A DNA stretch of 64,000 nucleotides from Colius striatus (taxonomy: Eukaryota > Chordata > Aves > Coliiformes > Coliidae): contig NC_084774.1 of assembly GCF_028858725.1 (NCBI RefSeq), positions 4,500,001-4,564,000 of the forward strand, written 5' to 3'. Shown here piece after piece: positions 11,560-23,800 of this stretch. The position numbers and the translations under genes are program-made. Under the pieces are notes generated by a model. The model ran no database searches and had not been told where the DNA came from. It saw only the letters and a list, made by a program, of their open reading frames with translations. Numbering within the stretch: the first letter of the stretch is position 1; every line of letters begins with the position of its first letter.

Positions 11560-11765
11560 TGAAGCTGTGAGCTGAGGGAGCCCAGGGCTGAGGGGGCTGT
11601 GGCCTGAGGGAGCTCTGGACAGAGGGGGCTCTGGGCTGAAGAAGCCATGGGCTGAGGGAGCTGTGAACTGAGGGGGCTCTGGGCTGGGGGAGCTTGGGGT
11701 TGAGGGAGCTCTGGGCAGAGGGGGCCGTGGGCTGAGGGGGCTCTGTGCAGAGGGAGTCTGAGGGG
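11560..11765. repeat. Degenerate 18-20-bp repeat in CBFA2T2 3'UTR
   Basis: About ten imperfect units around ctgagggagctctgggc with variable ends. It precedes the larger G-rich minisatellite by 300 bp. Confidence 0.7.
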
Positions 11766-12078
11766 GTGGCCAGGGGACAGCCAGTGCTGGGAGAGCCCCT
11801 GCTGTGGTGTGGCAGGAGAGATTCAGGGCAGCACAAACCTAGACACCAACTGCAGAGGTGCTGAGCCAGGGCTGCGAGGGGCAGCGGCTGCCGGGGAGGA
11901 GGGGCCGGCGCCGGGAGAAACGGCTTGTAAATAGGTTTGTCTTCCGTCATTCTCATGCAACGGCGGCTGTGTGTTCCCGTTAACCCGGGCAGAGGAACGA
12001 AAGGCTAACGGTCACGGTCACAGCTATGGCTGCTTTTCTTTGTTGTCTGCCCACGGACTGGTGAGGGTGCGGTGGGGC

Positions 12079-13372
12079 TGGGGCTGGCAGCGGGATGGGC
12101 TGGCAGCGGGATGGGGCTGGCAGTGGGATGGGGCTGGCGGTGGGGCTGGCGGTGGGATGGGGCTGGCGGTGGGGCTGGCAGTGAGATGGGGCTGGCAGTG
12201 GAGCTGGCAGTGAGATGGGCTGGCAGTGGAGCTGGCAGTGAGATGGGGCTGGCAGTGGAGCTGGCAGTGGGGCAGGCAGTGAGATGGGGCTGGCAGTGGG
12301 GCTGGCAGTGGGATGGGGCTGGCAGTGGGGCTGGCAGTGAGATGGGCTGGCAGTGAGATGGGGCAGGCAGTGGGATGGGGCTGGCAGTGGGGCTGGCAGT
12401 GAGATGGGGCTGGCAGTGGAGCTGGCAGTGAGATGGGCTGGCAGTGGGGCTGGCAGTGAGATGGGGCAGGCAGTGGGATGGGGCTGGCAGTGGGGCTGGC
12501 AGTGAGATGGGGCAGGCAGTGGGATGGGCTGGCAGTGGGGCTGGCAGTGGGATGGGGCTGGCAGCGGGATGGGGCTGGCAGTGAGATGGGGCAGGCAGTG
12601 GGATGGGGCTGGCAGTGGAGCTGGCAGTGAGATGGGCTGGCAGTGGGGCTGGCAGTGAGATGGGGCAGGCAGTGGGATGGGGCTGGCAGTGAGATGGGGC
12701 AGGCAGTGGGATGGGCTGGCAGTGGGGCTGGCAGTGGGATGGGGCTGGCAGCGGGATGGGGCTGGCAGTGAGATGGGGCAGGCAGTGGGATGGGGCTGGC
12801 AGTGGGGCTGGCAGTGAGATGGGGCAGGCAGTGGGATGGGCTGGCAGTGGGGCTGGCAGTGGGATGGGGCTGGCAGCGGGATGGGGCTGGCAGTGAGATG
12901 GGGCAGGCAGTGGGATGGGGCTGGCAGTGGGGCTGGCAGTGAGATGGGGCAGGCAGTGGGATGGGGCAGGCAGTGGGATGGGGCTGGCAGTGGGATGGGG
13001 CTGGCAGTGGGATGGGGCTGGCAGTGAGATGGGCTCGCAGTGGGATGGGGCAGGCAGTGGGATGGGGCTGGCGGTGGGATGGGGCTGGCGGTGGGGCTGG
13101 CAGCAGGATGGGGCTGGCAGCAGGATGGGGCTGGCAGTGGGATGGGGCTGGCGGTGGGGCTGGGGCTGGCAGTGGGGCTGAGACAGGCAATGGGGGCTGG
13201 GGCTGGTAGTGGGCCCAGGGCAGGCAGTGGGGTGTGGGGCAGGCAGTGGGGCTGGCACTGGGGCTGGCACTGGGGTGTGGGGCTGGCACTGGGGTGTGGG
13301 GCTGTCAGTGGGGAGTGGGGCTGGCAGTGGGGTGCGGGGCTGGCACTGGGTTGTGGGGCTGGCACTGGGGGG
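12079..13372. repeat. G-rich minisatellite, about 1.3 kb, in CBFA2T2 3'UTR
   Basis: Arrays of 12-bp (ggcagtggggct) and 16-17-bp (ggcagtgggatggggct) units, mixed and partly organised into a higher-order unit. The block at 12711 recurs at 12836, 125 bp away. The plus strand is dense in runs of three or four G, so the mRNA sense strand could form quadruplexes. It lacks stops on the minus strand and so creates long spurious frames there. Confidence 0.95.
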
Positions 13373-13513
13373 AAGCCGCTGGTTTGGGGGGGGTTTTTTG
13401 GACACATAATAGAAATTCGTTACTTCATTCCTGTGCATAACTTATTTAATGTACTGTATAAAGGATCCCAAGCTGGTACAGATGTATTTAGTTTGTTCTA
13501 CTCCAAGGTAGGC

Positions 13514-13519
13514 AATAAA
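13514..13519 (+). promoter_or_regulatory. Poly(A) signal of CBFA2T2
   Basis: Canonical AATAAA followed by T-rich and GT-containing sequence. It is the first canonical plus-strand signal I noticed after the CBFA2T2 stop codon. Confidence 0.75.
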
Positions 13520-13535
13520 AAGACTATATTCAGCA

Positions 13536-14782
13536 TCCTGCTCCCGTCCGTCCCTCTGGGGCTGGGCAGGGGCTGGCTGGGGCTCGCAGGGGACAGGAGC
13601 AGCTTCCCAGCCTGGGGATGGTGCTGTGGGGAGCCCCAGGCAGAGGGAGAGGGGAGCACGGTGGGGTGAATGTGTCCTGGTCTCAGCTTTTGCTTTAACT
13701 CAGGCAGAGCAGCCTGGAAGCACCAGCCCTGTCGTGTGTCCCCCAATCCCCTGGGGCTCAGAAACCCAAACCAGGGGGAGACAAACCCCACGTGGGGCTG
13801 GAGTGGCTGCCAGGGGCCCCTCAGGCCCAGAGCCGGTGCCACTGCAGCTCCCTGTCTGAGGCAGCCCCAGGTCCCTGTGGGTGACCAACCCCCAGCCCCC
13901 TCTGTGGCCTGGGCAGGGGGCTGGAGCTGCCTCTGCACCCCTGGGTACAGCAAAGGGCAGCTGGGGCTCAGAGCAAGCAGCAGCTGGCAATGACTGTGAA
14001 GAGCTGGGTGCTGGGAGGAGGGGTCCCCCGTGAGGAGGGGCTCAGCCCAGTGCTGGGAGGGGGGTGTCGGCTATTTAGGGGCCTGAGCTGCCATGGCCCA
14101 GGGTTTGCCAGGCCCCCCCCACCCCCCAAACCCAGGGAGCCCCTGGGAAGCTCCCGTGGGGACTGAGCCCCCGCCACCCCCCTGCCCCAGGCATTACAAC
14201 CCCCGTCTGGCAGCCTCACAGCTGGTGCCAAGGCTGGTTTAGCCATTAGCCACAGCAGGGGCAGGGGGCACAGCCATGGTGGGCAGCAGGAGCCCAGGCT
14301 CAGGCAGCACAGCCTACCCAGCCCAGCCCACACCCCCTACAGCAGCCACTGCCTTTGCTGTATTCACAAGCAGGAGGCGGCCTGGCTCGCTGGGCACAGG
14401 AACTGCTGGCCACAGCCCCTTCCCCTGCACCCCTGGGAGCCTCAGCCTGTCCTCTGCACCGCGAGGAAGAGGAGCTGGGGAGGAAGAAGGGCCGGCTGGA
14501 AGAGGGGCTGAGGGCTGCCAGGATGCAGAAGCCAGCCCAGTGCTCCCCAGAGCGCTCCCGGGAGGCTGCTGGGAGGGCTCAGTGTGCCCACGGCACCAGC
14601 ACAGCCTGGGGAGGGGCATGAAGTAACGTGGGAAGAGCCAAAGGGTGAAATGCTGGCAGGGAGGGGACGAGGGGCAGAGGGGGATGAGGAGCAGAGGGGG
14701 ACGAATCTGAGGGCTCCGCATCCTTCCCACGGCTCCACAGCCTCCCGCCTGCCACCGGCGCCCTGGGAGCAGCTGCCCTGGG
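13536..14782. other. Intergenic gap between convergent CBFA2T2 and NECAB3
   Basis: No exon recognised. It must include the NECAB3 3'UTR, but I see no canonical AATAAA on the minus strand here, so its end is not placed. GC-rich single-copy sequence. Confidence 0.55.
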
Positions 14783-14811
14783 TCAGTTGTTGTTCATAAT
14801 CCACCAGGAAG
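14783..14811 (-). CDS. NECAB3: NECAB3 exon 13: last codons
   Basis: Encodes the family-diagnostic end SWWIMNNN followed by TGA at 14783-14785, after acceptor tctgcag. Confidence 0.94.
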
Positions 14812-17800
14812 CTGCAGAGAGAGAGGGGAAAGGGCTGGGGAGGGCAGAGACTGGGGATGCAGCCCTGCACAGGGGATCTGGTCCTGCTCAGGGGATCCTG
14901 CCCTGCTCAGGGGATCCTGCCCTGCTCAGGGGATCCCACACTGCCCAGGGGATCCCTCCCTGCCCAAGGGATCTGGTCCTGCTCAGGGGATCCTGCCCTG
15001 CTCAGGGGATCCCGCCCTGTCCAAGGGATCTAGCCCTGTTCAGGGGATCCTGCCCTGCTCAGGGGATCTGGCCCTGCTCAGGGGATCCCTCCCTGCCCAA
15101 GGGATCTGGTCCTGCTCAGGGGATCCCACTCTGCTCAGGGGATCCTGCCCTGCTCAAGGGATCTGGCCCTGCTCAGGGGATCCCACACTGCCCAGGGGAT
15201 CCCACCCTGCTCAGAGGATCCTGCCCTGCTCAGAGGATCCTGCCCTGCTCAGAGGATCCTGCCCTGCTCAGGGGATCCCACACTGCCCAGGGGATCCCAC
15301 CCTGCTCAGGGGATCCAGCCCTGCACAGGCCTCTTGAGACTTTCCTGCAGGCCCTGGCCCTGGGCACCGCAGCACCCCGAGGAGGGGAGAGGGGGCACGT
15401 GGGCAGGGCAGGGCAGGAGGGCACTGCCTGCATGAACTTTAGGCCAAATTACTCCGTGTTTGGTGTTACCTGAGACAAGACCTGGCAGTGAGAGCAAACT
15501 AGGGCTGAACTTGCTGCTCTGTGTCACCAAGCTCTCCCACTCCCATGAGTCAGGTTGGTGCCCTGGGAAGGGGCATTTCCCTGAGCTGGTCCCTGCCCAC
15601 CTCAGCACCCCTGAGCCGTAACCTGGGCATCAGCAGCTCTCCCAGCCAGCCCCACGGCCCCCTCACCTGGGAAAAGCATGGTGGTCAGCAGCTCTGGGGA
15701 CTCCAGCAAGCTGATGATGGCCCGCTGGAAGGTCTTGCTGCAACTGGACTGCAGGTGGCTGTGAAAGAGGCGGGTGCCAGGGCTGGTGTGGGCCCCACAA
15801 CGCACACAGGGCAGCCCCTGCACCCTTCCAAAGCGGCTCCTGCACCCCTAAGGGCAGCACAGCCCCCAGGCTGAGCCCCCAGCAGCAGGACAGCCCAGAG
15901 ATGGGAGCAGGGGAGCCCCTTCCCCCCCAGCCCCATGCAGGGAGAGCTTCCCACCTTCTCCAGGACGTCACGTCCTGCCAGAACTCATAGAGGATGAAAC
16001 AGGCCTCGTCAGTCAGCTTGCAGGCAGCCACACTGCAGGGACAGAGTGCAGAGAGCAGCTCAGACCCAGCCACAGCCTCAGCTGCTCGGGATCCCAAAGC
16101 CAAGCCCCTGCCAGGCAGCAGAGGAGCTCTGCAGGGCTTCAGCTGGTGCTCACTGCTGCCCAGAACCTGGTCAGTGTTTCCTCAGGTATTCCTTAGCATG
16201 TCCCCAGCCCTGCAGCACACGGCCTGAGCAAGGAGCAGAGCTCCAGGCCCTGCTGAGCAGCTCTGTGTCATCCCTTACCAATACCTAAAGGCTGGGTGTC
16301 AGGAGGAGGAGGTGACACTTTTCTCTGTAGTGTCCAGTGCCAGGACAAAGGGTGATGGACAAAAGCTGAGACACAAAAAGTTCCACTTAAACATAGGGAG
16401 AAACTCTTTTGGTGCTGAGGTGAGGGAGCCCTGGCCCAGGCTGCCCAGGGAGGCTGAGGAGGCTCCTTCTCAGGAGGTTTCCAACCTCACCTGGACACGT
16501 TCCTGTGCCCCCTGAGCCAGGGGAACCTGCTTTAGCAGGGGGTTGGGCTGGATGAGCTCTGCAGGGCCCTTCCCACCACCACCATTCCATGATCCTGCCA
16601 TCCCTCAGCCCTTACACCCAGATAAACTGAGGCAAGTGTGTGAGGCCCAAATCCCATCCCTCTGCCCCTGGAGCAGGAGCTGCCTCCTCACTCCCTCCAG
16701 CCACGGGCTCAGGGGGGCTGGAGGCAGCAGGGAGGCAGGAGCTGGGCCCAGGGTGCTGGGCTTAGGGGGCAGAGCCCACAGAGCCATCTGCACTCAGCTG
16801 CAGCATCACCAGTTCCAGCTGAGGATGAGCATTTCCTGCAGCTGCTGCTCAGGGCCCGAGGCCTGGGGGCAGAGCAAAGCTGGAGGCTGCATCCCCCTGA
16901 ACACATGGCAGCTCCCTGTTGCCTGCACTGAGAGCTCCCAGGACAGAAAAGCCCATCAATTGCACAGCCAAGGCCAGAGCCTCCCCGTGTCAGAACAAGG
17001 ATCTTCCTCTCGTTCGGGCCGAAAGGGCAATTTCGTGCTGTCGCAACTGAAGAGCTGAGAAATGCGGCTTCAACGGGAACAGCACGAAGGATTCCCACCG
17101 CAAGCAGCTCGAGATGCCCCGCGGGAGCCCGAAGGTGCCACTCAAAGAGCAGCTGTGCCCTCTCCAGGGGCACACCGACACGGGGCTGGGCTCTGCCTGG
17201 AGCCCAGAGTGGGGCTGGGGGCTCAGCCTCGGCCTCACGTGTCCACAGCTGCCCCCCAGCACCTACACACCTACCCCCCACACTCCCACCACGCAGTGCT
17301 CTCACCTCTCCCCTTCACTTTGCCCCCAGTACTTTCAAGCCCTACAGTGTGGGAGGAATGGGTGCAGTCCCTCACCCAGGAGCCACAGCTGCTCCTCCTG
17401 CCATGACCCCCTCCCCTTGCCCAAGGCTGACAAGTGGCTGCAGGAGACGGGAGATGCTGCAGACAGACACTGCTGCAGCTCATCCTCCCTGCAAGGCCAA
17501 ACCTCTGTGCTGCCCAGCACACCCCTCACTCTGTCCCTCAGGGCTACCCCCCTAGAAGCCCCTGTTTCTGGGTGAGACCCCCCCACACACACTTACTGCA
17601 GGCAGCTGCTCTGCCCAGCCGTGACCTCCGTGTAGGACCTGAAGGCCTGGCGGAACTCCTCGATGCTGCTCGTGGCCACTGAGATCTGCCTCTTGGCTAC
17701 CAGGATGTGCTGTGAAGGGACAGTGGCATCAGGAGGGTCCTGTCCCCTCCTGCCCTCCCTGCCCTGGGGAAGCAGGGGCTGGCACCACAGTGCTGGGGAC

Positions 17801-20800
17801 AGGGCCAGCATGGAGTGGCACCTTCCCCGCTGGGCACGTTGCCTCTCCAGCCAGGCTGGCAGCAACAGGAGCTGCTGCATCCCCCAGGGCTGGGGTCCTG
17901 CTGGGGGGCTGCTGCACTCCCCCAGCTCCTTCCCCCCGCTGAAAGGGGCCTCAGCACGCCTCCTCTGGGGCTCTCTCTCGCTTGGAGCGACCCGGGGGGA
18001 TTTGGGCACTCAGGAGATGAGCGTTGCCTTCCCCTGGGAGGTGCCAGCAGTGGGCACTGCCTGGGGCCTTCCTGGACCACCCTGTACCCTGCAGATGGCC
18101 CCAGGCCCCACTCAGGGCTCTGGGGGGCTCCCATCCCAGGTTGTGTGCAGGGGGGGATGTGCAGACACGGAGCAGCAGGGTCAGCAGGGACTTACTGCAT
18201 CTCTGCCTTGGCACAGGGCTTCGTCCTTCAGCGGCTCCAGGCGTGGGCTCTGCATCCAACACACAGCACACAGCAGTTACTGGGAGAACTTTGCAAGATG
18301 AGAAGGGGGCAGCAGCCCCCAGCCCAGGGCAGTGGGATGAATGGACACTGCTCTGGGGCTGTCCTGTGGGTGCCTGGGGGAGATCAGTGGGGTGACCCAC
18401 ACTCAGGTGGGCTCAGCGGGTCCCGACTGACCTGTCAGGTCAGCACAGGCCACGGAGAAGCAGGAGAGGGTCATTGGAGCTGGAGGGGAAGGGAGGGCTT
18501 TGGCAACAGTGAGGGATGAGCAGCTTTGCCACTCTGGGTGTGTGACAGTGCCAGGGCTGAACGGCAGGGCCGCTGGCACGGGGGGAGGCCCCAGCAGTGC
18601 CCTGGCTGGGAGGCCCAGCCCACCTCCCCTCCACCACACACCTTGCACTCCAGCTTCTCGATGAGCTGCTGCAGCCTGTTCACCTGGGCCATCCACTGGC
18701 TGTTGTCCTCCACACAAACACCTGCACGGGGAAGGCCAGAGAGACGCCCCTGACAGCTCTTTGCCATTGCACAAGCTCGCTCCAGACCCAGAAGAACCCA
18801 AAAGAAGAACCCAGAAGAGGATTTATTCTTCTCCTGAATCTTTTCCCACTGCTCAAGAGACACGAGACCCCCCAGAAGCTCTCGCTGGCAGCTGTGATGT
18901 TCCAGGCTCACCCCAGCCAAAGCCAAAGTCCCACTCCCAGAGGGGCAGAGGCCAGCCTGAGCGATGCCCAGGCTGCACGTACCTGTGCTCAGCATCCCAG
19001 AGTAGGGATCTGTGGGTGACACACAGACGTTCCTCTGCCCTCTGCGCCCACATCGCCGCCCCGGCCTGGGGCCCACCGAGGCCTCGGGCTGCCTCACGTC
19101 CCTCCTGCGAGGACTGCATGCAAAAGGAGGGGTTGAGGTGATCCCTGTGAGCTGGGGAAGGGGCAGCACACCCCAGCCCCGGTACCTGTCCCGTCCCGCC
19201 TGCTCCTCCACCGTGTCCGCGGCACACTCGAGCGAGGCCTGCAGGGACTGCAGCTGCTGCGTGGTTTCCCGCAGCAGGAAGCGGGTCAGGAACTGCTCCA
19301 TCTTGGAGGACGACTCGTAGCACTGAGGGGAAGGGGAGAGGACCTGTCAGAGGCCTCCAGCCACGGGCAGGGGCACCAGAGCTGGGAGAGGTTTTGTCCC
19401 TTCAGTAAGCCCAACGGGGGGGATTCACACAATCCCAGCATGATGGGGTGGGAAGGGCCCTGCAGAGCTCATCCAGCCCAATCCCTGCTAAAGCAGGTTC
19501 CCCTCCATCAGGGGGCACAGGAACGTGTCCAGGTGGGGTTGGAAACCTCCTGAGGAGCCTCCACACCCTCCCTGGGCAGCCTGGGCCAGGGCTCCCTCAC
19601 CTCAGCACCAAAGCAGTTTCTCCTCATGTTTCGTTGCACTGCCCGTGTTCCAGCCTCTGATCTTACCCCTTGTCCCATCACTGGCCACCACAGAGCAAAG
19701 ACTGGCCCCAGCCTCTTGACACTTGCCCTTGAGGTATTTATAACAGCCCCAGGTCTCACAGCCTCTCCTCATCAGAGAGATGTTCCAGTCCCCTGATTTT
19801 GCATTGCAGATGCAAAGGGGGCTGCTGGTCCCTGAGGAGGGTCCTTTCCAGTACTGACCACAGCTTTCTCATCTCACCCCTCTGCTGCACACTGCAGCTC
19901 TCTGCTCTCCCACACAGAGCCGGAGGCCTCACGGACCAGGAGGCTGCTCGCCCTAATTAGCAGCCTCCCATCTGCCTCCCATCAGTCCAAGCAGCAGGGA
20001 GAGGCAGAGCATTCTCTGCAGGGATCAACTTGGCACAAGGCTGGGAGTCAATGAATCTCACCATCTCCTCCCCACTGTGCCCTGAGCCCTCCTGCCCTGG
20101 GGGCTGTGAGCACAGGCTGTGCTGAGTACGAGCTGCTGGGCTCAGCCCAGAGCAGCCTCAACCCCACTTTGTGGAGAAGACCCTGCTTTGGCTCAGAGAC
20201 ACACCACAGGGATTATCAGTGATGCTCCCAGAAGCTGCATCCCCGGGAAGGACCCTGCCAGTGACCTGCAACGGGCTGCAAAAGCCCCGTGGGGAGGAGG
20301 AGGATGTCTGCAGAGCTCAGAAGCAGCAGCTCTGCCCTCCTCCTCCAGCACAGCACACTGCAGGCTCTGCTGCTGTGGCACTACCTGAGCATGGAGACCA
20401 CTGAAGGGTGCAAAAGTGACCCTGTTGATCTGGGAGGTACCACATTTGCTGCCCCTGACGTTCAAGTTTGATGCTGAGGAAGCAGCCAAGATGCCCAGAG
20501 CTCCCACCATACCCCCCTGCCCCATCCTCACCAGCTTGGTCTTGTCCATGGCTGCCAGGACTGCAGAGTTGAGGGCTTCCAAGGCAGAAAGCACATTCCT
20601 GTATTCTCCAAGATAGGCTGAGAAATAATCTGAAGCAGGAGAGAAGACCCTGGTGAGCTCCCCAATGCCTCCAGCTCTCCCTGCCCCACACCCACTGCCT
20701 CCTGCCCACAGCCCAGCGCTGCAGGGGGCCCTCACCTCCCTCTCCAGAGCCACACTCCCACCTGGAACAAAACAAAGAGTCCTTTCCCATCCCCAGGGAC

Positions 20801-23800
20801 AAAACGTCCCACCTCCTTGGGAAAAGCACAGATGCCCTCTGTGCTGGGACACAGGCCCAGGGAATCATGGAGAAGCCCTTGAAGCTGCTGCAGTCCCAGC
20901 CCTCCCCTCACCTTGCCCAGCCCACCACTAACCCCTGGCCCTCAGCATCTCAGCTCTGCCTCTTGTAAATACAGATGCTACTTGACTGCCCAGTGCTGCC
21001 CAGGCCAGATGTGCACAAAGCCCCACTGCAGACCCTGCCAAGAAGAAGCCCCCCAAGGCAGGACTATCACCCCACTTACCACACAACTTCTCTGTGTCCA
21101 CATTACTGCAAGAAACAGAAAAACAAGCTCTTGTTAGGTGGTGGAGCTCATTCAGGGAGAGAGTTGTGGTGAGCAAGGTGCTGAGGGCTTGTCTCGAGCC
21201 CCCAGTGGGTTTGCTGCTCCTCCCATGTCTTAGGAAAATAAAAGCTGCCCAAGTTTAGAGGCAGCAGCTCTGGAGCCATGGCCAGCACCTGCAGTACCCA
21301 GGAAGAGCATCACTGCTCCAGGGGCTGAAGGAGCAAGCAAAGCACCTCCATCAACACCTCCCAGAGCTGGAGTGTGCTGGGAGAGTGTCTGGGAGAGCAG
21401 GATGGGGCCAGGATAGAGATCAGGGGAGGCACGCAGCATCCTGCACCTCTGGGCTGCCCAGCTGGGCTGGCAGCTCCCTTTCTGAGCCCTGCAGCTGACA
21501 AGCCCCAGAAGCTGCTGCTTAACCCAACCTCAGCCCTCAGCCAGGGCTCCTGCCTCGTGTCTTCCTTGGCCTCAGCCCAGGTCCTCCCTCTTGGCTGCCC
21601 CATAGCAGCCCCAGAGGCTCCTTCCTCTCCCATCTGCCCCACAGGTGCCCTGGCAGTTCTTCCTCTTCCCAGGTGATGTGGGGCTGCCTTCAGGCTCCCA
21701 GGGCTGGAGGCTGGATGGCACCACAGCCCATGAGAGGGGGTTTTCCAGCCATCAAGGCCATTAAAGCAAGGATCTGGGTTCAGAAACCTGGAGGTGGGGC
21801 CAAGCCCTCGTCTCTGCTCAGTAACAGCACTGCACTGGAGAATCAATGGAGGCACCCCTGCAGGGCTCACACTGGCCCCTCCTGCTGCTAATAAAAGAGC
21901 TGCTAATAAAAGAGCTGCTGGGGTGGAGAGGGAGGGGAAAGTGTCCAGAAGCAGCCCCCTTTTTGAGATGGGATGTCAAGCAGAAGCCTGTGTTCACAGG
22001 AAGCTGCCAGAGCCCCAGCCAGGGAGGCAGAGCTGCTTGTGATGCCCAGCCTCACCTGAGCAGCCTGCAGGGAGATGCCCCAGGGTATCACAGATTCAAA
22101 TCAGCCTCCACTCAAGACATTCTGCTGTCTCAAAATCCCCTAAAGGATTTCAGTCATTGCAAACCCAGACTGGGAAAGGGGAAGAGAGCACAAAGGAGCT
22201 TTTTAAGTGCTGAAGCACTGACACACAGGGAGGAACTGGGGATACTGGAGTTTACTGGGCTCCAGGCACGAGGGGAGTGCCACTACCCAGGGGAAGTCAA
22301 ACCATGGTCACATCACCCTGTCCCCTCTCTGACACTGCTCAAGGGGCAAAGGGACAAAAACACCCTGAGGTGAAATTAGAGGAGAGTGTGTGAAGTGCCC
22401 AAAACACCAGGAATCACAGTCACAGGATCTCAAGGGCTGGGAGGGACCTGGAAAGCTCATTCAGTGCAACCCCCCTGCCAGAGCAGCACCACCTAGAGCA
22501 GGGCACACAGGAACTCATCCAGCTGGGTTGGAGTGTCTCCAGAGAAGGAGCCTCCACATCCATGTGGGCAGCCCCTGCCAGGGCTCCCTCACCTCAACAG
22601 GGAACAAATCCTTCCCTGTGTTTCTTTGGAGCCTCTTCTGTTCCAGCTTGTCCCTGTTGCCCCTTGTCCTGTCATTGCCCATCACTGAGCACAGCCTGGC
22701 TCCAGCCTCCTCACACCCACCCTTGATGGATTTGTAACCATGAATGAGGTCACCCCTCAGGCTCCTCCAAGCTGCAGAGCCCCAGCTCCCTCAGCCTTTC
22801 ATCACAAGGGAGATGCTTCACTGCATCATCTTTGTGCTCTGGTTTACAGGTGTAATCATTTAAGCAAAATCTGCCTGCAGCTTTCCCCACAAACATCAAA
22901 GGCTGGTTTCTGTGTGCCTGTGCTGGGTTTGCCCTCAGTGGGAGTGCTGCAGGGGGCTGCAGACCCTCTGCTCAGCTCATGGCACCGGGCACCTTGGCAG
23001 GCAGCTGAGATGGGCAGTTTCAGGATGTCATCTGCCTCATCTATTTTAGACACCTTCTGCAGGAGCTGATGAAGGCAAGGCTCTTGGCACACTGTCCTGT
23101 TCCTGCAGGCAGCTTTTAAAGTGGATTAACAAAATAGTGTTTCCCTTGAGACACAACACAGATCATCAGCAAAACCACAGCCCCTCCTCCTGCCCACTCC
23201 ACTCTGACAAACTTTGCTGATCGCTGAGCAGCTCCCTGCACCCTCGTGGCTCTGCCAGACAGGCTGACAGGGGGCTGAAGCACAAATTTAACTTGGAAAA
23301 AGATCTTGCTCCTTCTTAATTGTTCCCCTTTCTGCCTGGAGCCTGCAGAGCCACTGCTGCTGCACTGCCACAAGAGCCTTGGCACCGCAGCATCCTTACC
23401 CTGCCCCACAGAAACAACTGCAGCCACTGGCTCCCATCCAGGAGACAGGTCAGAAATCACAACAGAGGGGACATGAGATGACAAAACACAGTGAAACATC
23501 TAATGCACACCTCACCCAGGTGTTTGCATCTGTCCTCAGTGAGAACCAGGGGCTGGGACTGGTTGCACCATGAAGAAAGTGCCGTCAGCTCAACCCACTG
23601 CCCTCTTGCCCACCCCAGCTCCAGTGAGCCCACATCTGTGGGACAGAGAGCCATGATCAACAGCCACCCCATGGCTTGTAAGGAGAGGCCAGAGGTCAGG
23701 AATAACACCTGCTGTCTTGTCTGCTTGCTGCCTATAAACAAACATTAAATACTCCATCACTAAACCACTGAAACGTGGAACCAAGCACCCTGGTCTTGTG

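Larger units (their letters stand above)
10600..13535 (+). other. CBFA2T2: CBFA2T2 3' untranslated region
   Basis: Runs from the stop codon to just past an AATAAA at 13514-13519. The last 100 bp are AT-rich and look like a conserved mRNA end (a short T-rich stretch, then the signal). No intron or other gene is visible between. The UTR holds a degenerate 18-20-bp repeat (about 11560-11765) and a G-rich minisatellite (12079-13372). That the transcript crosses both is inferred, not shown. Confidence 0.75.

Noticed and set aside
11980-13438. Three overlapping minus-strand open frames of 421-477 codons reading as repeats such as PLPAPSHCQPHCQP
   Set aside because: They are the G-rich minisatellite read on its C-rich strand, open in all three frames with no splice or promoter context. 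They reflect lack of stops in the repeat, not a protein.
14873-15330. CRISPR-like array of regular repeats
   Set aside because: Units are contiguous 19-mers with no spacers, in an intron of a vertebrate gene. It is a minisatellite.
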